From: Nothophaeocryptopus gaeumannii
Taxonomy: Eukaryota > Ascomycota > Dothideomycetes > Mycosphaerellales > Mycosphaerellaceae
Assembly: GCA_031771865.1 (NCBI GenBank)
Contig: JASISA010000025.1
Coordinates: 2,976,001-3,040,000 of the forward strand
Length of the DNA: 64,000 nucleotides
Direction of reading: 5' to 3'
Within the stretch, counting starts at the first letter, position 1. Each line of letters opens with the position of its first letter. This document shows, in pieces, positions 1 to 11,782 of this stretch. The translations under genes and the position numbers were made by a program. Under the pieces are notes generated by a model. It saw only the letters and a program-made list of their open reading frames with translations. It did no database searches and was not told the DNA's origin.

Positions 1-130
1 TAGTTAATATAGATAAGAAAGGGTTCCTTCTTAGGGTAGTTAATAAGTCTTAAAGGATCTTTATAAAAGGAGCTTTTAAAGAGGGCAAACTAGTTAGAGT
101 TCTTTAAGATAGTAATCGTGAATAGAATAC
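1..130 (+). mobile_element. pogo/Fot1-like transposase remnant, piece 1 of 3 (RIPed)
   Basis: Read on the + strand, this stretch resembles the block around the first catalytic Asp of pogo/Fot1 (DDE_1) transposases: N-I-D-K-K-G-F, then a Lys-rich stretch, then D-S-N-R-E followed by a stop. The family has D-E-K/T-G-F and D-G-N-R-E-W here, so Glu-to-Lys, Gly-to-Ser and Trp-to-stop are the G-to-A changes expected of RIP. The reading is cut at about 130 by the tail of LINE-A and resumes near 6190. The N-terminal part lies outside the window. Confidence 0.6.

Positions 131-214
<84 letters not shown>
130..214. repeat. (TAA)n microsatellite, 3' tail of LINE-A
   Basis: About 28 uninterrupted TAA units form the 3' end of LINE-A on the minus strand. 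LINE-B ends in the same repeat (read as TTA) but with about 6 units at 11983-12000. The poly-isoleucine reading frame across this tract is an artefact. Confidence 0.95.
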
Positions 215-217
<3 letters not shown>

Positions 218-296
218 TATTCGAGCTAGCTATAGGCCGTGCCCCTTCTAGTATATCTATATATTATAAAAGAAAACCCTATAGAAAGTACCTATA

Positions 297-653
297 TGTT
301 ACGGATCGAACCGAGAGAAGCCACAACCAACCAATCCATGCGGCGCGGGTGCGCGCCAAGGGCGGCAATACCCGCTGCAAGGTGCTCTCATGCTGCCGAG
401 TGCTCTCACGCTCTCAGATGAGAGCAGGAGGATTCATGAGAGCATGAGAGCCACACGCTCTCTCTGAGGAACCTCTAGGTATATAGTCTCGATGATTGAC
501 TAGCAATCATCGTGTTCAACTCATGTTACAATCTCACTGATTGGAATAAGCCAAGACTTCCTTCACTTCGTTCCACTTGCCCACGCATTCTCCAAAGAAG
601 CCATTCCACGTGATTAAGCGAGTCACCTGACAAGCGAGATACCGTGCGTAACA
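297..653. mobile_element. Solo LTR (Ty3/gypsy-like) inserted in LINE-A
   Basis: This 357-bp block is absent from LINE-B at the matching position. It begins TGTTACG and ends CGTAACA, so it has the TG...CA ends and short inverted repeats of an LTR. It is flanked by the 5-bp direct repeat CTATA (292-296 and 654-658). Its base composition is balanced and CpA/TpG are common, unlike the RIPed DNA on both sides. There is no internal coding region, so it is the single LTR left after recombination. The TG...CA ends and 5-bp duplication fit a gypsy-type fungal element. Its strand cannot be told. Confidence 0.85.
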
Positions 654-3600
654 CTATAGCGTAAAACTTCCTCTCTTCTCTATTATACCTTATACCCTAC
701 TACATCTTAGGTACTATAGAACTAATATGTTTGCCCGTAGGTAGCTAGCTAATACGCTAGAGTTAACATTATCCTCCTTACTTGGGTTCGAGATCTCCGG
801 CCTACTCTAGGAGATATTTAAGGGTCTACTCGAATTGTTCTATAGGGAGATACCTTATTGCCTACGCTACGGTTTGTCTAGGAAACTTAGTAAGCTATCT
901 TCTCGCGTCCTAGTATCTAGTAGCTAAGATAAGTTCCCTTCTACTCTCTTGCATGTTTGTATAGTAGGCAAGGTAGTGTCGAGCTGTCCCTCTATCTCTA
1001 TATTCGTAGTAGGGGCTAGTGTCGGGTACCCTAACCTTGTAGAGGAAGTAAGGAAGGCTAATTGTCTCTAACCGTATCTAGAACACTATCGCGGCCTAGG
1101 CTTTACTAAGCCCTCGATAAAGCTCCCGGGTATTAGTATTCTATAGAGTCCTAAACGCGAGTAGGAGGATTCCTTCGCGCCTAGCATTATCCTACTTCTA
1201 TAACTCGTCCCGCTTATACTAGCCCTAGAGGATAGTCTATATTGCTTTCCGAGTCTTCTTTAGATCTACTCTATCTATATAAGAGAGCTAGGACCGTAGG
1301 ATAGTAGCCTGCTCGTCTATCTACTCTAGTAGTAAGCTATATAGTTTTCTTAGGCGTCTACTATATACCCTAAGTTGTCCGTACTTTAGTAGAATCCGCC
1401 CCTTTAACTCTTGTATAGCCTAGTATATATCCGGCCTCTACCTCTACGTAGCTATTATAGCTATAGTAGTTCTCTTCCTATACTTAGTAATATCTTCGAT
1501 CTAGAGTTCTTTATATAATAGTTGCGTTAGTATAGCTCGGTAGGCCCTAAGGATTATCCGTAGGAATCTATTCTATATTACCTATAGCTTTTATTCGAGT
1601 ATTTTTAAGATTCTAGTCTCCTTTCCTACTATCTATACCTCGCTCCCGTGCATTACTACTAGCCTAATTATTGAGATATATAGCTTACGGGCTATCTCTA
1701 CTATAGCGCTCTACGTAGTAGTAGTAATCTATCGTAGTATAGCCTCTAGCCGTTTTACTTTTATAAGGGTATTCTCTATCTATATATACTACTTGAGTCT
1801 CTTATTAATAATTACTCCTAGGACCCTTATTGTGTCCTCTAGGCTACTCTAGAGCGACGGGATATTAGGTATTCTCTAGGATTCGGATATACTCCTTATA
1901 CCCCTTATAAAGTATATAACTTTATATTTCTTAGAGGCGAACTTAGCTCTATGTCTTAAGGCCTATTGTAGATAGCTATTATAGTCCTTTTCTAGTACCT
2001 CGTATATACCTCTTATCGAATTTAATACTATAATAAGGTATATATTATCTATAAACCTAACTACTTCGGTATATTCTATTCCTTCTAGGAGGGAGGCTAT
2101 AAAGAAGAGGAATAGGATAGGTGAGATAGTACTTCCTTATAGGATTCCGTATACTACTCGTGCTACTAGTAACTCGTATCCGGGGATAGCGATTATTGTC
2201 TCTCTATCCTTTAGGAATAACGCTATAAAAGCTATAATCTAGTATAGAATCCTCCTATACCGTAGGTTATAGATTAACCGTTCGTAATTAACTTTATTAA
2301 ACGCTCCTATTATGTTAAGTAATAATACTAAGGCTACCTTGCCTTTCTTCTACGTAGTCTAAACGCTTTAAAGGATGTACTATAGTACGTCTCTAGTCGA
2401 TCTACCCGCTTACGCTATTTAGTTTTAAGGAAGTAACTTATGTTCCCGTATAGCCTATCCTATTTTCTATATAACTATTACTTCTAGTATCTTACTAATA
2501 CACGATAGAAGGGCAATAGGCCTCTATCCCTTTAGAGTAGATAAGTCTTTACCTACCTTCTATAGTATAATCGTCCTAGCTTTCCGAAACTAGGCTAGGT
2601 AGTAGCTAATTGAAATATACTATTAGAAGATGCGTTAGAGGATAGGGAGTAGCTAAGCTAGGCACTTCTTAATACATCTATTTAGTATCTCGTCGAGGCC
2701 GGGAGCCTTATTATTCGGTAGTCTTTAGACTACTTTTCGTACCTCCTCTTCTATAATTTCGCATACTATATTAATAGGTTCTAGGTATATAGTACTCTCG
2801 ATATCTAATATATCTATAGGCTCTAGTATTAGGAAAAGGGCTATCCGTAGGATCTCTATTTTCGCACTATCCGTCGTAAACTAATCGTTATTATATATTA
2901 GTATAGGTATCTAGGGAGGTCGAATAGGGCTATCGCTATTCTTTACCTACTTAGCTAACTTCTATATTCCCTATAGCTCGCTAGCGGTTTTATAAACCGC
3001 GGTCCTCTACTATTTCCTTTTCTCTATCTAGATAGTTCTCTTTTTCTCCTAGTTTCGTGCCCTCTACTCCTTCTAGTACTCCTCGCTCCCTATCTATTAT
3101 ACATGCCGTCTTACCTACTAAGCCTCCTAAATCGCATGTAGTACTACTAGTACACTCCTTGGATCTAGCGGCCGATATATTTTACGCTAGACAACAAGGT
3201 CCCTTATCTTTTATAGAGTATTACTAAGATTACTTATAGTACTATCTATATCCTCCTTTATTGTTATCCCTTCGGCTATAGGTAGGAGCTTTTAGAGCGT
3301 CTCTCTAAACTCCTCCTAGTTAGTATCCTTCTATATCTATCTTGTTCTCGTCTCCTCCTATATCCCTATATTAATAGTTGTCTCTATACTAATATAATTA
3401 GAGTTAATGTCTTCCTTACCTAGCTAACATGCTATTATCCTCTTTAATATCTCCTCTATTGCAAGAGTAAGGTCTATCGTCGTCCTAGTTTAGGACTATA
3501 GTATCTTTCTCTAGGTAGCAAGGCCTAGGGGTATCGCTAGGTATAGCGTGTCTCGACACGCCTCTCGTAGCTCTCTTACTCTAAGATCCTCCTATAGTAC

Positions 3601-5331
3601 TAACGGTCCTCCCTACTAACGGTAGTAAAGATTAAAGTCTCTAACTAGAACGTGTTCTCCCGGTTCCTTAATGCCTTCTAAAAGCTCCTCTACTATAAGC
3701 CTCGTATCCTAGTTATAGATATTATAGAGGTATATAGTTCCTATTATTATTTATAGTAAGATTAGGATCTTCTAATTACTTACAATCCGGTAAGACTATT
3801 CGGATAGGCTATACTTCTTATAGACGTAGAATACGACCCTCCTATCTTTATCTTCCTCTATAATAGTATAGTACTTCGGATATATAACTATTCTTCTATT
3901 ACTTAGGTTAGTATATAGCTCCTAGATAGCGAGAATATCTTTCTAGCTATTATCGAGTAACTACCGGTAGGTAGCCTATAATTTCCGTACGTTTGCCTAT
4001 AGTATACTTAGTATCGGTTATATATTTATTAGGTACTAGCTAGTAGTTAATCCCGCTGTATTGCTCGTTAGATTAACCCTTGTCCTTACTCCGGTACAAT
4101 AGTCTTAGCCCTATTCACTACCCTAACTAGCCTCCTAAACCTCTATAGTATTCGCTTCTCTACTACTATTCCTATTAGCCTCCTACCTAGGACATATTCG
4201 TAGCTTGTTCGGGTAGCTATTTAGTCCTCTCCCTCCCTATTCGCTCCTTACTATAGAGGAGGGGAAGGTAGAGGAGAAGTAGAGCTAGGAGTACTATAGG
4301 TTAGCTTAGCTATATAGCTCGCCCCTATCTTCTTTATACTCTAAATCTTGTCCTTAATTACTTATCTCTTTAAGCATATATAGTGCTAAGCTAGGTAGTT
4401 CTAACTATAGTTTCCGTATTTACTATACTTTACTCGGTCTATTTCTATAAGCTTCTCGTACGCATATTCTCTTATATTATAGCTTCCTCTATACCTTGTA
4501 TATACCGTACCGTTTATGTACCTTATGCTAATATAGCTATATCTTTAGTAGTTAAAGTACTATATTATTATCTATTAGTAGTCCTATTCTTTAGTATCGT
4601 AGAGTACTCCGGAGATAATAATACTCTTCTCTACTATAGCTCTAGCAGCTTCTACCGTCTTTAGTTCGACTATTAGAGTACTCTATTTCTTTATTCCCGT
4701 TACTATAGCTTTCTAGCCCTTCTACTAGGTATTCTATACTTGGATTCCGGGTATTAGCCGCTTATTATCTTCCTTAATTAACTGGATCCGCTATGTAGTA
4801 AGGTCGTTTCCTATAACTATAATAAAGTAGACTTAGACTAGGAAGGTTTTCTAGGCTAATCTTACCTCCTTTAAGACCTTGCCTAGGCCTTAGGTATCTA
4901 CTACTATTCTGTTCCTTACTATAGAGTCCGTAGTCGTAAGAACTAGTCTATTAGGGACCTTCTTAACTACGACTATATGTACCTAGTTCCCTCCTTCTAT
5001 AGTAAAACGCGAAATAATCCGGGTAGCTTTAGTATCCCTAAGCTTAGCCCTAGTCGCTTCGTTGTCTACGTGAATCTTAAGGGAGCACGTAGCTCTTTGT
5101 ACTTTAATACTAGATAGCTAGGCTAGCTATTAGGCTACGACTATAGCCTAGGTTATCTTTAGTCCTAGACTCCACTCTATCTTCTTCTAAATCTGTGTAA
5201 TACTCCGTTAGATAGATTCCAGAGTAGCTTCCTAGTTAGTGCGCTTCGTAGTCCGCGCTATAGTTAAGTGAATTATATCTAGAATTATCTAGATTGCCCT
5301 CTCTAGTTAGAGGGAGGAGTATTGACTCTAA

Positions 5332-6146
5332 TGCATTAGTTCAGCTGCCTTATTCTAAATCTCTTTTAGGGCCTCCTAAGGTAAGAGGGGACTCTACTAG
5401 TTCTTGTTTACTACTACGTTCTTCTCGCTATACCCCTTCTCTTAGGAGGTTAGGTAGGACGCTAGATTAATACTCCCTATATCTCTACCTATAGTAGTTT
5501 CTTTAGTAACCTCTTGAAATACCTCTAGTCCGTTGTCTGTACCTAAGGTAGTACAGCCTTGTATACTAGCTATACTTAGTAGAGAATTCTCTTCTTCTAA
5601 TACTAAGAATTAGTATTTTCGAGCGCTAACTACGTACCCGCTAACAGCGGCGTATAGCCGTGCTTTGGATGCGTGTATTGCCTTAATAGGTTCCGTATGT
5701 TCTAAGGTTTTAGTAATACCGCCTCCCTAAATTCGTTTTTTCAAGTTTAATGTATTAGTTTAGCTACCTTATTCTAAATCTCTTTTAGGGCCTCCTAAGG
5801 TAAGAGGGGACCCTACTAGTTCTTGTTTACTGCTACGTTCTTCTCTCTATACCCCTTCTCTTAGGAGGTTAGGTAGGACGCTAGATTAATACTCCCTATA
5901 TCTCTACCTATAGTAGTTTCTTTAGTAACCTCTTGAAATACCTCTAGTCCGTTGTCTGTACCTAAGGTAGTATAGCCTTATGCACTAGCTATACTTAGTA
6001 GAGAATTCTCTTCTTCTAATACTAAGAATTAGTATTTTCGAGCGCTAACTACGTACCCGCTAATAGTAGCGTATAGCCGTGCTTTAGATACGTGTATTGC
6101 CTTAATAGGTTCCGTATATTCTAAGGTTTTAGTAATGCTACCTCCC
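5332..6146 (-). repeat. Two tandem copies of the LINE 5' UTR unit in LINE-A
   Basis: The segment 5332-5735 is repeated at 5751-6146 with an offset of 419 bp and only RIP-type differences apart from the ends. Both match the single 5' UTR and ORF1 start of LINE-B (about 6836-7235). The junction between the copies holds a short T-rich linker (5736-5750). The outer copy ends with a different 5' sequence from the inner one. Confidence 0.8.
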
Positions 6147-6799
6147 CGAGCCGGATAGTCCTTAGGATAACTTACTATATTAGATTACCTATATTGCAGC
6201 TATCTATATAGATAGTTTAGTACTTCCTCCTACCTTAATATATAAGGCCTAATCTAGTAATCTTTAGGATACCTAGGTAGAGGATATTAACCTAGACAAG
6301 TATAGTACTTTCTTTACAAGCTTACTAAATAGCTAGACTTTAGATAAGCTTGGATACTAATAGTTAATAGAGGTCTATAATCGTTTTACAAAGCTAAAGG
6401 CTAGGAATAGTCGAGATTAGAGGCTCCTATTTATTAATAGTTATAGCTTATATCTAAACATGCGCTTTATTAATTACTACCTAGCCTACCGGATCCTTTT
6501 AGCTATCTATCCTCCTTATTCGATATATAGACTCTAGCTATTAGATGTCTCTCTCTTCGCCCCTTTAGCTACTTAGTACTCCTAAGCTTTAGATAGGTTT
6601 ATAGTAAAGAGCTATAGTCTTGTAGGTATTATAAAGCGTATATTCTTTTAGCTCTTTTAGGAAGCTTAGTCCCTTACTATAGTCCCTTTAAATATTACCT
6701 CTAGCTTTAAAAAGATAGGTATCTATCCATATAACCCTAAGATTGTCCTATTAAAGCTACTAAAGAAGAAGAAGCTAGAAAATAATAAGGTAGGCTCTA
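6147..6799 (+). mobile_element. pogo/Fot1-like transposase remnant, piece 2 of 3 (RIPed)
   Basis: A single + frame, with several stops, reads through the DDE_1 endonuclease core. It shows a GWT-like region followed by L-G-Y and a Trp-to-stop, then I-N-S-Y-S-L-Y where the family has D/N-G-H-x-S-H, then L-Q-L-L-D-V-S-L-F (family Q-P-L-D-V), and finally the G-I-Y-P-Y-N-P block. His-to-Tyr, Gly-to-Ser, Pro-to-Leu and Trp-to-stop are RIP products. The last codons (K-V-G-S) fall in the target site of LINE-B and the frame resumes at 12001. Confidence 0.75.
6786..6799 (+). repeat. Left target-site duplication of LINE-B
   Basis: TAAGGTAGGCTCTA is found here and again exactly at 12000-12013, on either side of LINE-B. 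It fixes the element borders and shows that insertion was by target-primed reverse transcription into the pogo-like transposase. Confidence 0.85.
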
Positions 6800-6998
6800 A
6801 GTATACTATAACCTCATCATAAAGATACACCTCGAACGAATTTGGGGAGGCGGCATTACCAAAACCTCAGAACATACGGAACCTATCAAGGCAATACACG
6901 CATCCAAAGCACGGCTACACGCCGCTGTTGGCGGGTGCGCAGTCAGCGCTCGAAAATACTGATTCTCAGCATTAGAAGAAGAGAATTCTCTGCCAAGC

Positions 6999-8463
6999 AT
7001 GGCCAGTGCACAAGGCTGTGCTGCCTCAGGCACAGACAACGGACTAGAGCCATTTCAAGAGGTTACTGAAGAAACTACTACAGGCAGAGATACAGGGAGT
7101 ATCAATCTAGCTTCCTACCCAACCTCCCAAGAGAAGGGGTATAGAGAGAAGAACGCAGCAGTAAACAAGAACCAGCAGGGTCCCTCTCACCTTGGGAGGC
7201 CCTGAAAGAGATTCAGAATGAGGCAGCTGAACTGATGCATCAGAGTCAACACTCCTCCCTCCAACCAGAGAGGGCAATCCAGATGATTCTGGATATGATT
7301 CACTCAACTGCAGCGCGGACCACGAAGCGCACCAACCAGGAAGCCACTCTGGAATCTATCCAACGGAGTATTACACAGATTCAGAAGAAGATAGAGCAGA
7401 GTCCAGGACCAAAGACAACCTGGGCTACAGTCGCAGCCCAACAGCCAGCTCAGCTGTCTAGCATCAAAGCACAAAGAGCTGCGTGCTCCTCAAGATTCAC
7501 GTAGACAACGAAGCGACTAGGGCTGAGCTTAGGGATGCTGAAGCTACCCGGATTGTTTCGCGTTTTACTGCAGAAGGAGGGAACTGGGCACATGTAGTCG
7601 CAGTCAAGAAGGTCCCCGATGGACTAGTTCTCACGACTACGGACCCTGCAGCAAGGAACCGAATGGCGGCAGACACCCAAGGCCTAGGCAAGGTCTTGAA
7701 GGAGGCAAGAATAGCACAGAAAACCTTCCCAGTCCAAGTCCACTTTGTTACAGTTGCAGGAAACGACCCTACTACACAGCGGATCCAGTCAATTGAGGAA
7801 GACAACAAGCGGCTAATACCCGGAATCCAAGTACAGAATGCCTGGTGGAAGGGCCAGAAAGCTATAGCAACGGGAACAAAGAAACAGAGCACTCTAGTAG
7901 TCGAACTGAAGACGGTGGAAGCTGCTAGAGCTGCGGTAGAGAAGGGCATTATCATCTCCGGAGTGCTCCACGACACTGAAGAATGGGACCACCAATGGAC
8001 AATAACACAGTGCTTCAACTGCCAAAGATATGGCCATATCGGCACAAGGTGCACAAACGGTACGGTGTGTGCAAGGTGTGGAGGAAGCCATAACATAAGA
8101 GAATGTGCGCACGAGAAGCTTGCAGAGGCAGACCGATTAAAGCACAGTAAATGCGGAAATTGCAGTCAGAACCACCCAGCTTGGCACTATATGTGCTCAA
8201 AGAGACAAGCAATCAAGGACAAGATTCAGAGCATGAAGAAGATAGGGGCGAGCTACATGGCTAAGCTAACCTACAGTACTCCTAGCTCTACTTCTCCTCT
8301 GCCTTCCCCTCCTCTACAGCAAGGAGCGAATGGGGAGGAGAGGACAAACAGCTACCCGGACAAGCCGCGAATATGTCCCAGGCAGGAGGCCAATAGGAAC
8401 AGCAGTAGAGAAGCGAACACTACAGAGGTTTGGGAGGCCAGTTGGGGCGGTGAACAGGGCTAA
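6999..8463 (+). CDS. LINE-B ORF1 (gag-like, zinc-knuckle protein), two frameshifts
   Basis: The frame opens with an ATG at 6999 and passes through three phases, with breaks near 7182-7184 and 7488-7489. At both places LINE-A has one more C in the run (CCCC versus CCC, and CCC versus CC). Allowing for these, one ORF of about 488 residues results. The C-terminal half has three CCHC-like knuckles (C-F-N-C-Q-R-Y-G-H, C-A-R-C-G-G-S-H, C-G-N-C-S-Q-N-H at about 8010-8200), as in ORF1 proteins that bind the LINE RNA. The final segment is rich in Ser, Pro and Arg. Confidence 0.82.
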
Positions 8464-8538
8464 GACCATTGTACCGGAGCAAGGACAAGGGTCAATCCGA
8501 CGAGCAATACAGCGGGATCAACCACCAGCTAGTACCCA

Positions 8539-11500
8539 ATGAACACACAACCGACACTAAGTATACTGCAGGCAAACGTACGGAAATCACAGGCTACCCA
8601 CCGGCAGCTACTCGATGACAGCCAGAAAGACATTCTCGCTATCCAGGAGCCATACACTAACCCAAGCAATGGAAGAACAGTCACACATCCGAAGTACTAT
8701 ACTGTTGCAGGGGAAGACAAAGACAGGAGAGTCGTATTCTACGTCCATAAGAAGTACAGCCTATCCGAATGGTCGCACCGGATTATGAGTAATCAGAAGA
8801 TCCTAATCTCACTACAAACGACAATAGGAACTGTACACCTCCATAACATCTATAACTGGGATGCGAGGCTTACAGTGGAGGAGCTTTTAGAAGGTATTGA
8901 GGAACCGGGAGAACACGTTCTAGTTGGAGACTTCAATCTTCACCACCGTTGGTGGGGAGGACCGTTAGTACCACAGGAGGATCTTAGAGCAAGAGAGCTA
9001 CGAGAGGCGTGTCGAGACACGCTATACCTAGCGACACCCCTAGGCCTTGCTACCTGGAGAAAGACACCACAGTCCCAAACTGGGACGACGATAGACCTTA
9101 CTCTTGCAACAGAGGAGATATCAAAGAGGATAACAGCATGTCAGCCAGGCAAGGAAGACATTGACTCTGATCATATCAGCATAGAGACAACTATTGACAT
9201 AGGGATACAGGAGGAGACGAGAACAAGATGGATGTGGAAGGACACTAACTGGGAGGAGTTCAGAGAGACGCTCCAAAAGCTCCTACCTACAGCCGAAGGG
9301 ACAACAAAGGAGGATATAGATAGCACCGTGAGTGATCTCAGCAATGCTCTACAAAAGACAAGGGACCTTGTTGTCCGGCGTAAAACATATCGGCCGCCAG
9401 ATCCAAGGAGTGTGCCGGTGGTACTACATGCGATTCAGGAGGCTCGGCAGGCAAGACGGCATGCACAATGGACAGGGAGCGAGGAGCACTGGAAGGAGTG
9501 GAGGGCACGAAACCAGGAGAAAAAGAGAACTATCCAGACAGAGAAAAGGAAACAGTGGAGGACCGCGGTTCACAAAACCGCTAGCGAGCCACAGGGAATG
9601 TGGAAGCTGGCTAAGTGGGCAAAGAACAGCGATAGCCCTATTCGACCTCCCCAGATGCCTACACTAACACACAATAACGATCAGTTCACGACGGACAGTG
9701 CGAAAACAGAGATCCTACGGACAGCCCTTTTCCCAATGCCAGAGCCCGCAGACACATCAGACATCGAGAGCACTACATACCCAGAACCTGTCAATATAGC
9801 ATGCGAAATTACAGAAGAGGAGGTACGAAAAGTAGTCCAAAGACTGCCGAACGACAAGGCTCCCGGCCTCGACGAGATACCAAACAGATGCATTAAGAAG
9901 TGCCTAGCTCAGCTACTCCCTATCCTCCAACGCATCTTCCAACAGTGTGTTTCAATTGGCTACCACCCAGCCCAGTTTCGGAAAGCTAGGACGATTATGC
10001 TACAGAAGGCGGGTAAAGACTCATCTACTCCAAAGGGATGGAGGCCTATTGCCCTTCTATCGTGCATTGGCAAGATACTAGAAGCAATAGTTGCACGGAA
10101 AATAGGACAGGCTGTACGGGAACATAAGTTGCTTCCTCAAAACCAAATGGCGCAAGCGGGTAGATCGACCGGAGACGCACTACGGTACATCCTTCAAAGC
10201 GTTCAGACTGCGTGGAAGAAAGGCAAGGTGGCCTCGGTGTTATCACTTGACATGACAGGAGCGTTTGACAAAGTCAATCACGAACGGTTAATCCACAACC
10301 TACGGTGCAGGAGGATTCCATACTGGATTACAGCTTTGTAGCGTCATTCCTGAAGGACAGAGAGACAACAATCGCTATCCCCGGATACGAGTCACCGGCA
10401 GCACGAGTGGCATGCGGAATCCCACAAGGAAGCACCATCTCACCTATCCTGTTCCTCTTCTTTACAGCCTCCCTCCTAGAAGGAATGGAATACACCGAAG
10501 CAGTTGGGTTTGCAGATGATACATACCTCATTGCAGTGTCAAATTCGACAAGAGGTACATGCGAGGCACTAGAAAAGGACCACAACAGCTGTCTACAATG
10601 GGCCTCAAGACATGGAGCTAAGTTCGCCCCTGAGAAATACAAAGTCATGCACTTTACAAGGGGCACAAGGAGCACATCCGAATCCCAGAGAACACCCAAC
10701 ATCCCGTCGCTCCAGAGTGGCCCAGAGGACACAATGAGGGTCCTAGGAGTAATCGTTGATAAGAGACTCAAGTGGCACGCACAGATAGAGAATACCCTTA
10801 CAAAAGCAAAACGGCTAGAAGCTGCACTACGACGGATTACTGCTGCTACGTGGGGCGCCACGGTAGAGACAGCCCGTAAGCTATATATCTCAATGATCAG
10901 GCCAGCAGTAATGCACGGGAGCGAGGTATGGATGGCAGGAAAGGAGACTGGAATCTCAAAAATGCTCCAACAAAAGCTACGGGTAATGCAGAATAGATTC
11001 CTACGGATAATCCTTGGGGCCTACCGAGCTACACCAACGCGACTGTTACACAAAGAACTCCAGATCGAAGACATTACCGAGTATGGGAAGAGAACTGCTA
11101 TAGCTGCAATGGCTGCGCAGAGGCAGAGGCCGGATATACACCAGGCCATGCAAGAGCTGAAGGGGCGGATCCTACTAAAGTGCGGACAACTTGGGGCATA
11201 TAGCAGACGCCTGAGAAAACCATACAGCTCGCCACTAGAGCAGACAGACGAGCAGGCTACTATCCTACGGTCCCAGCTCTCACATAGACAGAGCAGATCC
11301 AAAGAAGACTCGGAAAGCAACATGGACTATCCTCCAGGGCCAGTATGAGCAGGACGAGTCACAGAAGTGGGACAATGCTAGGCGCGAAGGAATCCTCCCA
11401 CTCGCGTTCAGGACTCCATGGAACACCAATACCCGGGAGCTTTATCGAGGGCTTAGCAAAGCCCAGGCCGCGATAGTGTTCCAGATACGGTCAGAGACAA

Positions 11501-11782
11501 TTGGCCTTCCTCACTTCCTCCACAAGGTTGGGGTGCCCGACACTAGCCCCTACTGCGAATGTGGAGATAGAGGACAGCTCGACACTACCTTGCCTACTGT
11601 ACAAACATGCGAGAGAGTAGAAGGAACTCATCTTAGCCACTAGATGCCAGGACGCGAGAAGATGGCTTACTGAGTTTCCTAGACAAACGGCAGCGTGGGC
11701 AATAAGGCATCTCCCCATAGGACAATTCGAGTGGACCCTCAAACATCTCCCAGAGCAGGCCGGAGATCTCGAACCCAAGTAA
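8539..11782 (+). CDS. LINE-B ORF2 (endonuclease-reverse transcriptase), four frameshifts
   Basis: ORF2 starts at ATG 8539, 75 bp after ORF1. The first ~220 residues are an APE-type endonuclease (Q-E-P, G-D-F-N-L-H-H-R-W-W, S-D-H). The reverse transcriptase follows, with N-D-K-A-P-G-L-D, S-L-D-M-T-G-A-F-D, G-I-P-Q-G-S and the catalytic F-A-D-D. Breaks occur at 10335-10337 (TTT, LINE-A has four), 11277-11281 (one CT unit missing), 11572-11573 (GG versus GGG) and 11623-11624 (GG versus GGG). Reading across them gives the C-terminal C-E-C-G...H...C knuckle and a stop at 11780-11782. No RNase H motif is seen. Confidence 0.85.

Larger units (their letters stand above)
130..6146 (-). mobile_element. 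LINE-A: Tad1-type non-LTR retrotransposon, heavily RIPed
   Basis: The reverse complement aligns along its length with LINE-B (6800-11999), from the shared 3' end (GAGCTAGCTATAGGCCGTGC at 224-243) to the shared 5' UTR near 5734. Differences are mostly C-to-T at CpA and G-to-A at TpG, so TpA is very abundant and CpA/TpG nearly absent. No ORF survives. It ends in a (TAA) tail at 130-214, carries a solo LTR at 297-653 and has a duplicated 5' unit at 5332-6146. It interrupts the pogo-like transposase. No clean target duplication could be seen. Confidence 0.88.

Noticed and set aside
130..155. Target duplication of LINE-A
   Set aside because: Only GATAGT is shared by the two flanks (109-114 and about 6156-6161); too short and blurred by RIP to claim.
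118..447. ORF of 109 codons with a run of isoleucines
   Set aside because: It is the TAA microsatellite of LINE-A read in one frame and then the solo LTR; not a protein.
7497..8096. 199-codon minus-strand ORF over LINE-B ORF1
   Set aside because: It is a shadow of the zinc-knuckle ORF on the other strand.
11283..11782. RNase H domain at the end of LINE ORF2
   Set aside because: After allowing for the run contractions, the region gives only the C-terminal zinc knuckle and a short tail; no D-E-D-D pattern of RNase H.
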